Source of the DNA: Bacteroidales bacterium
GTDB lineage: Bacteria; Bacteroidota; Bacteroidia; Bacteroidales; Muribaculaceae
Assembly (NCBI GenBank): GCA_004553485.1
Contig: SFLG01000003.1
Span: 1 to 52,033, forward strand
Reading direction: 5' to 3'
DNA: 52,033 bases
The notes beneath the pieces are model-generated. The model made no database searches and was not told where the DNA came from. It saw only the letters and a list, made by a program, of their open reading frames with translations. Positions 7,887-15,929 of this stretch are shown here, piece after piece. The translations under genes and the position numbers were made by a program. Position 1 is the first letter of the stretch; every line of letters begins with the position of its first letter.

Positions 7887-8310
7887 CGGGACCGGATGTA
7901 AGCCGGGTTATGTGGTGCGGCTGCTTTCTGCGGGGGATGCGGGGCATCCGGGGTCCGCAGAGCCGGCGCGCACTGCTCGTCATTTATCTGCCGACGACGT
8001 TACCGCCGCCATGTAGCAGTCTACCCCCCGGCAATGGACGGGCCGCCCTTAAATGCCGGTATACTTGACCTTGCAACCCATAAGACGTGCGGCCTGCGCC
8101 GTTGCCGACGCAGCCGGTGGTCTCTTACACCACCTTTTCACCCTTACCCCCGGCGTCAGCTTCGTCACGAAGCCGCACCGGGGGCGGTTTTTTTCTGTCA
8201 CGCTGCTCAGCCGTTGCCGACTGCCGGTCGTTAGCCGGTATGGTGCCCTGTGTTGCCCGGACTTTCCTCACGCCCCTCATTCGTGGGCGCGCGACGAGCC
8301 TCCGGTCCCG
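7887..8310 (-). ncRNA. rnpB: RNase P RNA (class A)
   Basis: The catalytic RNA of ribonuclease P, which matures tRNA 5' ends. On the minus strand the hallmark GAGGAAAGTCCGGGC (complement of 8255-8269) lies near the 5' end. The conserved GGGTAAGGGTGAAAAGGTGG and GTAAGAGACCACC stretch follows, then AAGGTCAAGTATACCGG, GGTAGACTGCT, AGATAAATGACGA and the 3' ACATAACCCGGCTTA. The proposed ends pair in a 10-bp perfect P1 helix (8310-8301 with 7896-7887), giving about 424 nt. A T-rich run follows the 3' end on the minus strand. Several open frames cross this region but none resembles a protein. No clear promoter was found upstream. End positions are good to a few nucleotides. Confidence 0.95.
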
Positions 8311-8330
8311 TGTTATGTTTTTTTAGAGGT

Positions 8331-8366
8331 TATAAGTCGTATACGACTTATAAGACTTATTTGGTG
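8331..8366. repeat. 9-bp-period repeat between rnpB and lpxA
   Basis: Units tataagtcg, tatacgact, tataagact and tatttggtg fill the gap between the lpxA 3' end and the rnpB 5' end. 8340-8363 is identical over 24 bases to 3565-3588. Confidence 0.82.
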
Positions 8367-8367
8367 C

Positions 8368-9144
8368 TTATGCGTAACCTTTGATGATGCCGCGCTTGCT
8401 GTTGCGCACGAAGAGGATGATCTCGTCGCGCTCGGGCGTTGCCGGCAGCTCGGCCTCGATGCGGCTGATGGCGTCGGTGACGTTGAGGCCGCTGAGGTAG
8501 AGGTAGCGGTAGATGTCCTGGATGTCGCGGATGCTCTCTGACGAGAAGCCGCGGCGTCGCAAGCCAATTGAGTTTACACCGGCATAGCTGATGGGCTCGC
8601 GGGCGGCTTTGACAAAGGGAGGCACGTCCTTGTTGATGAGGGCACCACCCTGTATCATCACGTGCGCGCCCAGATGGCAGAACTGGTGAACGAGTGTGCC
8701 GCCGCCGATTACGGCGTAGTTGTCGACGACGACCTCGCCGGCAAGCTGGGTGGCGTTGCTGATGATGACATTGTCGCCGACTTTACAGTCGTGGGCGACG
8801 TGGCTGTATGCCATGATCAGGCAGTTCGAGCCTACCTCGGTCTTGCCCTTCGACGCCGTGCCGCGGTTGACGGTCACGCACTCGCGCAGGGTGGTGTTGT
8901 CGCCGATGATGGCCAGTGTGTCCTCGCCCTTGAATTTCAAATCCTGGGGGATGGCGCCGATGACAGCACCGGGGAAAATATTGCAGTTCTTGCCGATGCG
9001 CGCTCCTTCAAGGATGGTGACATTGCTGCCGATACGCGTTCCCTCGCCTATCTCGACATTGCAGTCGATGGTGACGAAGGGGTCGATTACCACTCCCGAG
9101 GCTATCTTTGCAGCCGGATGTATATACGCTAAAGGTTGCTTCAT
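8368..9144 (-). CDS. lpxA: Acyl-[ACP]--UDP-N-acetylglucosamine O-acyltransferase LpxA
   Basis: A 258-residue cytoplasmic enzyme that puts the first 3-hydroxyacyl chain on UDP-GlcNAc, the entry step of lipid A synthesis. It has hexapeptide repeats of the left-handed beta-helix through about residue 190 (VEIGEGTRIGSNVTILEGARIG and similar), then a helical C-terminus. The catalytic His is H118 in SHVAHDC. The length is normal. It is last in the minus-strand lpxD-lpxC/fabZ-lpxA cluster, 118 nt after the fusion gene. Confidence 0.97.
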   Translation of the reverse strand: MKQPLAYIHPAAKIASGVVIDPFVTIDCNVEIGEGTRIGSNVTILEGARIGKNCNIFPGAVIGAIPQDLKFKGEDTLAIIGDNTTLRECVTVNRGTASKGKTEVGSNCLIMAYSHVAHDCKVGDNVIISNATQLAGEVVVDNYAVIGGGTLVHQFCHLGAHVMIQGGALINKDVPPFVKAAREPISYAGVNSIGLRRRGFSSESIRDIQDIYRYLYLSGLNVTDAISRIEAELPATPERDEIILFVRNSKRGIIKGYA

Positions 9145-9262
9145 TTAAACAGTTTTAAGTTCGATACAGCGTTTTGCCGGTTGATATAACAAACGTCATT
9201 TACAACAAACGTTGCCAGAGGGCGGTTTATTATATCGCCGGACGCTGCGTACAGTCGGAGTT

Positions 9263-10645
9263 TTACTTGTTCTTGATAATCTGAGCCATAAACTCAGCCT
9301 CGCAGACGAGCTTCTCGCCCACGAAGGCACGGCCTTTCATCATGGCGCAGCCGCGGCGCAGTTCGGTGAGGAACGAAACGTGGAAAATCAGTGTGTCGCC
9401 GGGAATTACCTTCTGGCGGAACTTGACATTGTCGATTTTCATGAAATAGGTGCTGTAACGCTCGCTCTCCTCTACCGTGCTTAGGACAAGCAGACCGCCG
9501 GTCTGAGCCATGGCCTCGATGATGAGCACACCGGGCATGATGGGCTCGTCGGGGAAGTGACCCTGGAAGAAGGGCTCGTCGTTGGTGACGTTCTTGACGC
9601 CGACGATGTACTGGTCGCCCTTGTCGATGATTTTGTCCACCAGCAGGAAGGGGAAGCGGTGGGGCAGATGTTTGCGCACCTCTATGTTGTCCATCAGGGG
9701 AGCCTTGTTGGGGTTGTAGACGGGGGCGATGACGTCCATGCGCTTAACGTCGCGGCGCAGCTCCTTTGCCAGGCTGGTATTGATGGAGTGTCCGGGACGG
9801 GTGGCCAGCACGCGGCCCTTGAGGGGACGGCCGATGAGGGCGATGTCACCGATGACGTCGAGCAGTTTGTGACGTGCGGGCTCGTTGTCCCATCTCAGCG
9901 GCTTTTCGTTGATGAAGCCATACTGCGAGACGTGGATGCGGGGAGCGCCCATCATGTCGGCGATGCTGTCGAGGTGCTCCTGGCCCAGGGGAGTGTCGTA
10001 GATGACGATGGCGTTGTCAAGGTCGCCGCCCTTGATGAGGTTGGCCTTGACGAGCTGCTCTATCTCGCGCACGAAAACGAAGGTGCGGCTGGGGGCGATT
10101 TCCTTGCCGAAGTCCTTGATGTTCTCGAGGGTGGCGTACTGGTTGCCCAGGACGGGCGAGTCGTAGTTGATTTTGACGTCCACCGAGAACTCGTCGTCGG
10201 GGAGCACCACCACCTTGGCGCCGCTTGCCTCGTCGTAGACCTCGATTTTGTTGCGGACGACAAAGAACTCCTTGTCGGCGGCCTGTTCGACCAGACCGAC
10301 CTCCTGTATCTTTTTGACAAACTCGTCGGCGCTGCCGTCGAGGATGGGCACCTCGGCGCCGTTGACCTGGACGAGAACGTTGTCTACGCCGGCGGCATAG
10401 AGGGCGGCCATGCAGTGCTCGATGGTGCTGACGGTGACCTCGCCGTTGGCGATGACGGTGCCGCGGTTGGTGTTGACGACATTTTCGGCGACAGCCTGTA
10501 TCACGGGCATCCCTTCGACGTCGGTGCGCTGGAAGGCATAGCCATGGTTTTCGGGTGCGGGCAGGAAGGTGGCCTCGATGTCAAGACCGGTGTGGAGACC
10601 TTTGCCGCGGACTGCAAACGATTCCTTGAGAGTAAGCTGCTTCAT
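9263..10645 (-). CDS. lpxC/fabZ: Bifunctional LpxC deacetylase / FabZ 3-hydroxyacyl-ACP dehydratase
   Basis: A 460-residue fusion typical of Bacteroidetes. Residues 1 to about 310 are LpxC, the zinc enzyme removing acetate from UDP-3-O-acyl-GlcNAc, the committed lipid A step. The ligands are H77 (TIEHCMA), H259 and D263 (HKLLDVIGD), with H286 as the catalytic His. Residues from about 318 are FabZ, the hot-dog dehydratase of fatty acid synthesis, with H363 (GHFPDEPIMPG) and E377 (IIEAMAQ). The fusion ties hydroxyacyl-ACP use by lipid A to its use by phospholipid synthesis. It lies 63 nt after lpxD. Confidence 0.97.
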   Translation of the reverse strand: MKQLTLKESFAVRGKGLHTGLDIEATFLPAPENHGYAFQRTDVEGMPVIQAVAENVVNTNRGTVIANGEVTVSTIEHCMAALYAAGVDNVLVQVNGAEVPILDGSADEFVKKIQEVGLVEQAADKEFFVVRNKIEVYDEASGAKVVVLPDDEFSVDVKINYDSPVLGNQYATLENIKDFGKEIAPSRTFVFVREIEQLVKANLIKGGDLDNAIVIYDTPLGQEHLDSIADMMGAPRIHVSQYGFINEKPLRWDNEPARHKLLDVIGDIALIGRPLKGRVLATRPGHSINTSLAKELRRDVKRMDVIAPVYNPNKAPLMDNIEVRKHLPHRFPFLLVDKIIDKGDQYIVGVKNVTNDEPFFQGHFPDEPIMPGVLIIEAMAQTGGLLVLSTVEESERYSTYFMKIDNVKFRQKVIPGDTLIFHVSFLTELRRGCAMMKGRAFVGEKLVCEAEFMAQIIKNK

Positions 10646-10708
10646 TGCAAGATGTATGTGAGTGTGAGAGTTTATGTTTTTATGCTGTTTTGAGGTGGAT
10701 GCCGACGC

Positions 10709-11746
10709 TCAGTCGGCTTTGATGGCGTCGAGCTCCCTGCCGAGGCGACGCAGCTCTTCGGCCATCGCGGGGAGGCGTTTTATCAGGGCGGCCTGGCGCA
10801 GGAACTCGCGCGAGTCCACCGCTGGGTATCCCATTACGCAGCTGCCTGCGGCGACATTGTTGGGGATGCCCGACTGGGCGCCTATCTGCACGTTGTCGCC
10901 GATGTTGATATGGCCGGCAAAGCCAACCTGGCCGCCTACCATGCAGCGCGAGCCGACGTGTGTCGAGCCTGCCACGCCCACCTGGGCGGCCATGACGGTG
11001 TCGCTGCCGACGGTGCAGTTGTGGGCAATCTGGATGAGGTTGTCGAGTTTGGTGCCTTCGCCGATGACAGTCTCGCCCATGGTGGCGCGGTCGATGGTGG
11101 TGTTGGCGCCTACCTCGACGTCGTCGCCGATGATGACGATGCCCATCTGCGGAATTTTCTCGTACTTGCCCTCGGCGTTGGGGGCAAAGCCGAAGCCGTC
11201 GGCACCGATGACGGCGCCGGCATGCACGATGCACCGCTTGCCCACCTTGCAGCGGGGGTAGACCTTCGCTCCGGGATAGAGGATGGTGCCCTCGCCTATC
11301 TGCGAGCCACGGCCGACAAACACATTGGGATAAATCTTTACGCCTTTGCCCAGCTCGACACCCTCGCCGATGTAGGCGAACGCACCGATGTAGGCATCTT
11401 CGGGGACTGTCACGCCCTCGGCGATGAAGCAAGGCTGCTCGATGCCCGTGGGCTGCGGATTGAGGGCCTGGTCGGCCATGCGCATAAGGCGGCTGAGGGC
11501 TTCGTAGGGGTTCTCGACCCTTATCAGAGCGGCCGAAATCGCGCCCTCGGCCTCGAAGCTGTTGCTGACAAGCACAGCACCGGCGTTAGTGCTGTATATA
11601 TAATGTGTATATTTGGGATTGGCCAGGAACGTCAGGCATCCCGGACCGGCTTCTTCTATCTTGGCAAATGTATATACCTTGGTATCGCCGTCGCCCTCGA
11701 CTGTTCCGCCGAGGAGTGCAGCAATCTGTCCGGCTGTAAATTCCAT
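10709..11746 (-). CDS. lpxD: UDP-3-O-acylglucosamine N-acyltransferase LpxD
   Basis: A 345-residue enzyme adding the second hydroxyacyl chain, at the 2-amino group, after LpxC. It has an N-terminal uridine-binding domain (about 1-100), then hexapeptide repeats (VKIYPNVFVGRGSQIGEGTI and others). The catalytic His is H242 in IQIAHNCTVG, and a short C-terminal helical tail ends the protein. It is first of the three lipid A genes. No clean -7/-33 pair was found upstream; the 190-nt gap holds a 50-bp-spaced direct repeat. Confidence 0.97.
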   Translation of the reverse strand: MEFTAGQIAALLGGTVEGDGDTKVYTFAKIEEAGPGCLTFLANPKYTHYIYSTNAGAVLVSNSFEAEGAISAALIRVENPYEALSRLMRMADQALNPQPTGIEQPCFIAEGVTVPEDAYIGAFAYIGEGVELGKGVKIYPNVFVGRGSQIGEGTILYPGAKVYPRCKVGKRCIVHAGAVIGADGFGFAPNAEGKYEKIPQMGIVIIGDDVEVGANTTIDRATMGETVIGEGTKLDNLIQIAHNCTVGSDTVMAAQVGVAGSTHVGSRCMVGGQVGFAGHINIGDNVQIGAQSGIPNNVAAGSCVMGYPAVDSREFLRQAALIKRLPAMAEELRRLGRELDAIKAD

Positions 11747-11780
11747 TATCGCTTCTTATGTGTTGACGCTTGTTGGGTTG

Positions 11781-11862
11781 ATATTCAGTCTCAGAGTCCG
11801 TTAAGCCTCAGAGCATGCGATTCTCAGAGCATATTCAGTCTCAGAGTCCATTAAGTCTCAGA
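11781..11862. repeat. Direct repeat with 50-bp spacing upstream of lpxD
   Basis: A 32-bp segment at 11781-11812 (starting atattcagtctcagagtcc) recurs at 11831-11862 with two mismatches, exactly 50 bp later. A shorter partial copy (ctcagagcat) appears at 11807 and 11823. It lies between the amylase 3' end and lpxD, so it may sit in the lpxD promoter or leader. Confidence 0.8.
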
Positions 11863-11937
11863 CTGCAAAGGTCGTAAAAATTTTCCATATAAACCCCTTT
11901 TCTCGTCTCTTTATTACCTCATAAGCCCGTAATCGCC

Positions 11938-13389
11938 TCATTTGGCAGGCTTTATCACTACAAACTCGGGGCGCCAGGCGTCGACATCCACGCCCCCAAG
12001 GCCGCGCACGGGCACGGTGGTGTCCTGGTCGGAGAAGACTATCAGCACCTCGTTGCCGGTCTGCTCGTCCTTTTTGCGCACGGTGAGGGTGTTGGCGTCG
12101 GCAACTTTCTGCTTGACGAAAGAGGCTTTGCCGCGCCACATGGCGGGGTTGTCGCGGCGGAACTTCATCGCCCGGCTGAGGTACTCGGCAAGAGCGGCCT
12201 CGTCGCTGTTGCGGGGCTCGAGATGTCCCGACGTGCGGGCGATGTTGTCGGGGGCGCCGCCGGTGGTGTGCACGCTGCGGTCGGCGTACTCGTCGCCATA
12301 GTAAAGCTGTATTGGGCCGCCGTATGCCGCCAGGATGGCAAAGCGCGCCATCTGCTTTTCGTAAAAATGCGGGTCGGTGGGGTCGAAGTGGTCGGCAAGG
12401 CGGTAGGTGTCGTGGTTGGTGAGGAAGAGCGTCGGCGCCACCGAGTCGGTGAGGTAGCCGCGCTCGCGCGGTTCGCGCAGCACATAGATCACGTCGTCCC
12501 AGCCGTTGGCGAGACCTTCGGATGTGAGCTTCTGCGCCGGGCCGCTGATGCGCTCCTTGCCGTCGAAATCGAAGGCGCTGAGCAGTCCGCCCTTCTTGTA
12601 CACGCCGTTGTTGATGACGTCGGCGGTGCCCCAGTCCTCGCCCACCATAAAGCCGAGGGTGCCCCACTTCTCGCCGGCGGCCTTACGTTTTGCCGCAAGG
12701 TCTTCCACGGCGCGGCGCACGGGGGTCCAGTAGTTTGTCGAGTCCTGGAGCAGCTGGTAGGCCTGGTCGAGGCGCCAGCCGTCAACGCCGTATTTGTCAA
12801 TCCAGTAGGTGGCGACTTCGGTGATGTAGTCGAGCGACCCGGGCATCCTGACGTTGCCGCCCTGCGGCTCGCGCCAGTTCGGGGCCTGTGTCACGTCCAG
12901 CCTGTGTCCCGAGGGCGAGGCCGTGGTGACGCCGCCGTGGTGGCCGAAGACACCGTCGAGGATGACGTAGAGGCCACGCTCGTGCGCCTTGTCCACCAGC
13001 TCGCGGAAGTCGGCCTCGGTGCCGAAGTTGGGGTCGATTTTAAAGTAGTCGTTGGTGAAATAGCCCGTGGCGTTGAGCTTTTCGCCGCCGAGCGCCTTTG
13101 TCGAGTCAAAGACGGGGGTGAGCCAGATGGCGTTGACGTTGAGCGAGGCTATGTGGTCGAGCGCATTGATGATGCCGCGCAGGTTGCCGTTCTTGCGCTC
13201 GCCGTCGGGGCCCCACATCTGCGTGTAGCCGGGAGTGCCGGCGGGATCGTGCTGGTACGAGCCCACCATAATTTCGTAAATGGACAGACTGCGCTGGTCG
13301 TCGGTGACGGTGGCGCGCTGGGCATGCGTGCCCAGTCCGAAAAGGGCGATAGCCATTGAAGCGAAAAAGTATTTCACCTGTAGTTTCAC
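11938..13389 (-). CDS. Secreted GH13 alpha-amylase family protein
   Basis: A 483-residue glycoside hydrolase of family 13, which should cut alpha-1,4-glucans. An N-terminal hydrophobic segment ending THAQ (to about residue 24) is a signal peptide. The (beta/alpha)8 barrel carries the expected residues: nucleophile D208 (GWRLDQAY), acid/base E251 (VGEDWG), and H326-D327 (LTNHD). The conserved first region reads VILDGVFGHHG, with H in the place of the usual VxNH. A C-terminal beta domain follows. The start is GTG 13389; GTG at 13377 would give a cleaner signal peptide. The gene stands alone, away from a Sus-type locus, so it may act on maltodextrins in the periplasm (inference). Confidence 0.92.
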   Translation of the reverse strand: MKLQVKYFFASMAIALFGLGTHAQRATVTDDQRSLSIYEIMVGSYQHDPAGTPGYTQMWGPDGERKNGNLRGIINALDHIASLNVNAIWLTPVFDSTKALGGEKLNATGYFTNDYFKIDPNFGTEADFRELVDKAHERGLYVILDGVFGHHGGVTTASPSGHRLDVTQAPNWREPQGGNVRMPGSLDYITEVATYWIDKYGVDGWRLDQAYQLLQDSTNYWTPVRRAVEDLAAKRKAAGEKWGTLGFMVGEDWGTADVINNGVYKKGGLLSAFDFDGKERISGPAQKLTSEGLANGWDDVIYVLREPRERGYLTDSVAPTLFLTNHDTYRLADHFDPTDPHFYEKQMARFAILAAYGGPIQLYYGDEYADRSVHTTGGAPDNIARTSGHLEPRNSDEAALAEYLSRAMKFRRDNPAMWRGKASFVKQKVADANTLTVRKKDEQTGNEVLIVFSDQDTTVPVRGLGGVDVDAWRPEFVVIKPAK

Positions 13390-13420
13390 TTGGGAGAGTG
13401 TGTCTTATGTGTTTGCCTTA

Positions 13421-13456
13421 TATGTCTTATACGGCTTATACGTCGTATAAAGGCAT
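13421..13456. repeat. 9-bp-period repeat between prfB and the amylase gene
   Basis: Units tatgtctta, tacggctta, tacgtcgta, taaaggcat run in phase with a 9-bp period between the prfB 3' end and the amylase start on the minus strand. Confidence 0.75.
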
Positions 13457-13466
13457 AGACCTTTTA

Positions 13467-14591
13467 TCAGTTTTCGCCGGCGTCGCTGCCGGCAAACTCC
13501 ATCAGATAGGCCTTGATGAACTCGTCGATATCGCCGTCCATCACGCCGCCGACGTCGCTGGTCTGGTGGTTGGTACGGTGGTCCTTGACACGGCGGTCGT
13601 CAAAGACATAGCTGCGTATCTGGCTGCCCCACTCGATGCTCTTCTTGCCGGCCTCGATCTTGGCCTGCTCCTGCATACGGTGCTGAAGCTCCTTGTCGTA
13701 GAGTATCGAGCGCAGCTGGCGCATTGCGTTCTCCTTGTTCTTGGGCTGGTCGCGCGTCTCGGTGTTCTCGATAAGGATCTCCTCGTGCTCGCCGGTGTAG
13801 GGGTCGGTGAACTGGTAGCGCAGACGCACGCCCGACTCAACCTTGTTGACGTTCTGACCGCCGGCGCCGCCCGAGCGGAAGGTGTCCCACGACACTGCCG
13901 CGGGGTCTACCTTTACCTCGATGGTGTCGTCGACCAGAGGGGTGACGAACACCGAGGCGAACGAGGTCATGCGCTTGCCCTGGGCGTTGTAGGGCGACAC
14001 GCGCACAAGGCGGTGCACGCCGTTCTCGCTCTTGAGATAACCGTAGGCAAAGTCACCTTCGACGTTGATGGTGGCGCTCTTTATACCGGCCTCGTCACCT
14101 TCGAGAAGGTTGGCGACCGAGGTCTTGTAACCATGTTTCTCGGCCCAGCGCAGATACATGCGCATCAGCATCTCGGCCCAGTCCTGGCTCTCGGTGCCGC
14201 CGGCGCCCGAGTTGATTTTGAGCACCACGCCAAGCTTGTCCTCCTCGCGGCGCAGCATGTTGCGCAGCTCGAGTTTCTCAATCTTGTCGATGGCGTCGGC
14301 GTAGAGGGCGTCCAGCTCCTCCTCCTCGACAAGACCTTCCTTGATGAAGTCGAGGGCGGTCATCACCTCCTCGACGGCGGCGTCCACCTCCTCGTAGCCC
14401 TTCACCCAGGCCTGAAGGTCCTTTATTTTTTTCATCTGAGCCTGCGCCTCCTTGGGGTGCTCCCAGAAGTCGGGGACGTGGGTGTGAAGCTCTTCTTCCT
14501 CTATCTGTATGCGCTTGCCGTCAACGTCAAGATAACGTTTGAGGGCATCGCGGCGTGCGGCGGCCTCTTTGGCCTGGTCTGCTGTAATCAT
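13467..14591 (-). CDS. prfB: Peptide chain release factor 2
   Basis: A 374-residue class I release factor that reads UGA and UAA stop codons and triggers peptide release. GGQ (244-246, in SGGAGGQNVNKV) is the catalytic loop. The codon-recognition tripeptide position reads SPY (199-201, in RVSPYNAQGKR) rather than the textbook SPF. The reading frame is continuous. At the site where many bacteria have the +1 programmed frameshift (TAT CTT TGA C), this gene reads TAT CTT GAC (14534-14526), i.e. one T fewer, so no autoregulatory frameshift is needed. It is transcribed divergently from queA from a symmetric promoter region. Confidence 0.96.
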   Translation of the reverse strand: MITADQAKEAAARRDALKRYLDVDGKRIQIEEEELHTHVPDFWEHPKEAQAQMKKIKDLQAWVKGYEEVDAAVEEVMTALDFIKEGLVEEEELDALYADAIDKIEKLELRNMLRREEDKLGVVLKINSGAGGTESQDWAEMLMRMYLRWAEKHGYKTSVANLLEGDEAGIKSATINVEGDFAYGYLKSENGVHRLVRVSPYNAQGKRMTSFASVFVTPLVDDTIEVKVDPAAVSWDTFRSGGAGGQNVNKVESGVRLRYQFTDPYTGEHEEILIENTETRDQPKNKENAMRQLRSILYDKELQHRMQEQAKIEAGKKSIEWGSQIRSYVFDDRRVKDHRTNHQTSDVGGVMDGDIDEFIKAYLMEFAGSDAGEN

Positions 14592-14645
14592 ATAGTTATG
14601 TGTTCTTGTTGTCAGTACACGGGACGTTCGCCCCGCTTATCTCGG

Positions 14646-14672
14646 CAAAGTTACGAAAATTCCGTAACTTTG
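14646..14672. promoter_or_regulatory. Symmetric divergent promoter of prfB (-) and queA (+)
   Basis: TAACTTTG on the plus strand (14665-14672) and CAAAGTTA (14646-14653, TAACTTTG on the minus strand) are outward-facing -7 boxes. They are embedded in a perfect inverted repeat: aaagttacg at 14647-14655, a 7-nt spacer, cgtaacttt at 14663-14671. The predicted leader is short for queA (about 17 nt) and about 50 nt for prfB. No strong -33 TTTG is seen for either. Confidence 0.7.
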
Positions 14673-14695
14673 CAGCCGTTCAGCCCTTATTAATT

Positions 14696-15910
14696 ATGAA
14701 CAACCCGAAACAGATACATATTTCAGAATTTGTCTACGACCTCCCCGAAAGCCTGATTGCGCGCCATCCGCTGGCGCAGAGGGACGCCTGCCGGCTGCTC
14801 GTCGCCGACGGCAAGGGCAAGGTCGAAGACCGCATCTTCAGCGAGCTGCCGCAGCTGCTGCCGGCCGACACGCTGCTCGTCTGCAACAACACGCGCGTGG
14901 TAAACGCCCGCCTGTTCTTCCGCAAGCCGTCGGGAGCCGCCATCGAGATTTTCTGCCTCGAGCCGGAACGTCCGGCCGACTACGACCGCAACTTCGCCGC
15001 CACCGAGGGCGTGTCGTGGAAATGCCTTGTCGGCAACTCGAAACGGTGGAAGGAGGGCAAGCTCGAGCGCGTGCTCGACATCGACGGCCGCCAGGTGACG
15101 CTCACCGCCGAGCGTCACGACAAGAGCGCCGACGGCACATGGACAGTGGACTTAGGCTGGGACGACGCCACGGTACCCTTCTCTACCGTCATCGAGGCCG
15201 CGGGAGTCATCCCCATCCCGCCCTATCTCAACCGCGAGACGGAGGCCTGCGACAGCGAGGACTACCAGACGGTCTTCTCGCGCATCGAGGGCTCTGTCGC
15301 CGCCCCCACCGCGGGTCTGCACTTCACCCCCGGGGTCCTCGACGCCCTCGACCGCCGCGGCATAGAGCGCCGCGAGGTCACTCTGCACGTCGGCGCCGGC
15401 ACTTTCAGACCGGTAAAAAGCGAGGAGATAGGCGACCACCCCATGCACGCCGAGTACATCGTTGTGCCGCGCGAGCTCATCGCCGAGCTTGCCGCGACGC
15501 CCAAGCCGGTAATCGCCGTCGGCACCACGTCGGTGCGCACCCTCGAGAGCCTTTACCACATCGGCTGTCTGATGCACAGCGGGCAATGGACGGGCGAGGT
15601 GCCGCAATGGTACCCGTACAGCCCCGGGCACCCCGGTCTGTCGGTAAAGGAGGCCCTGAACGCCATCCTCGACCGTCTCGACAGCGAGGGACGCCGGTCG
15701 CTCGTCGCCTCGACTTCGATAATCATCGCCCCGGGATACCGCTACCGCATCATCCGCGGTATGGTGACCAACTTCCACCAGCCCGGCTCGACACTGCTGC
15801 TGCTGGTCTCGGCCCTTATCGGCGACTCGTGGCGCGAAATCTACCGGCACGCCGTAGACACGGGCTACCGCTTCCTGTCGTATGGCGACGCCTGCCTTTT
15901 TATTCCCTGA
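14696..15910 (+). CDS. queA: S-adenosylmethionine:tRNA ribosyltransferase-isomerase QueA
   Basis: A 404-residue enzyme transferring the ribosyl part of SAM to preQ1-modified tRNA to form epoxyqueuosine in the wobble position. Family marks include YDLPESLIARHPLAQRD (14-30), LLVCNNTRVVNARL, TAGLHFT, HVGAGTFRPV, GTTSVRTLES and NFHQPGSTLLLLVSA. The reading frame is open from 14600, but ATG 14696 starts the conserved region and lies after the -7 box, so it is preferred. No preQ1 riboswitch-like structure was noticed in the short leader. The FAD dehydrogenase gene follows after 19 nt. Confidence 0.97.
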   Translation: MNNPKQIHISEFVYDLPESLIARHPLAQRDACRLLVADGKGKVEDRIFSELPQLLPADTLLVCNNTRVVNARLFFRKPSGAAIEIFCLEPERPADYDRNFAATEGVSWKCLVGNSKRWKEGKLERVLDIDGRQVTLTAERHDKSADGTWTVDLGWDDATVPFSTVIEAAGVIPIPPYLNRETEACDSEDYQTVFSRIEGSVAAPTAGLHFTPGVLDALDRRGIERREVTLHVGAGTFRPVKSEEIGDHPMHAEYIVVPRELIAELAATPKPVIAVGTTSVRTLESLYHIGCLMHSGQWTGEVPQWYPYSPGHPGLSVKEALNAILDRLDSEGRRSLVASTSIIIAPGYRYRIIRGMVTNFHQPGSTLLLLVSALIGDSWREIYRHAVDTGYRFLSYGDACLFIP

Positions 15911-15929
15911 CAATTCAACCCAGGACAAT

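Noticed and set aside
7739..8541. Several plus-strand open frames between fic and lpxA
   Set aside because: They cross the RNase P RNA and a 9-bp repeat and have protein-like character nowhere.
9557..10693. 378-residue open frame opposite lpxC/fabZ
   Set aside because: Composition is typical of an antisense shadow. The minus-strand fusion protein shows all active-site residues.
13467..14591. Possible programmed frameshift in prfB
   Set aside because: The reading frame is continuous through the equivalent site and no UGA is present.
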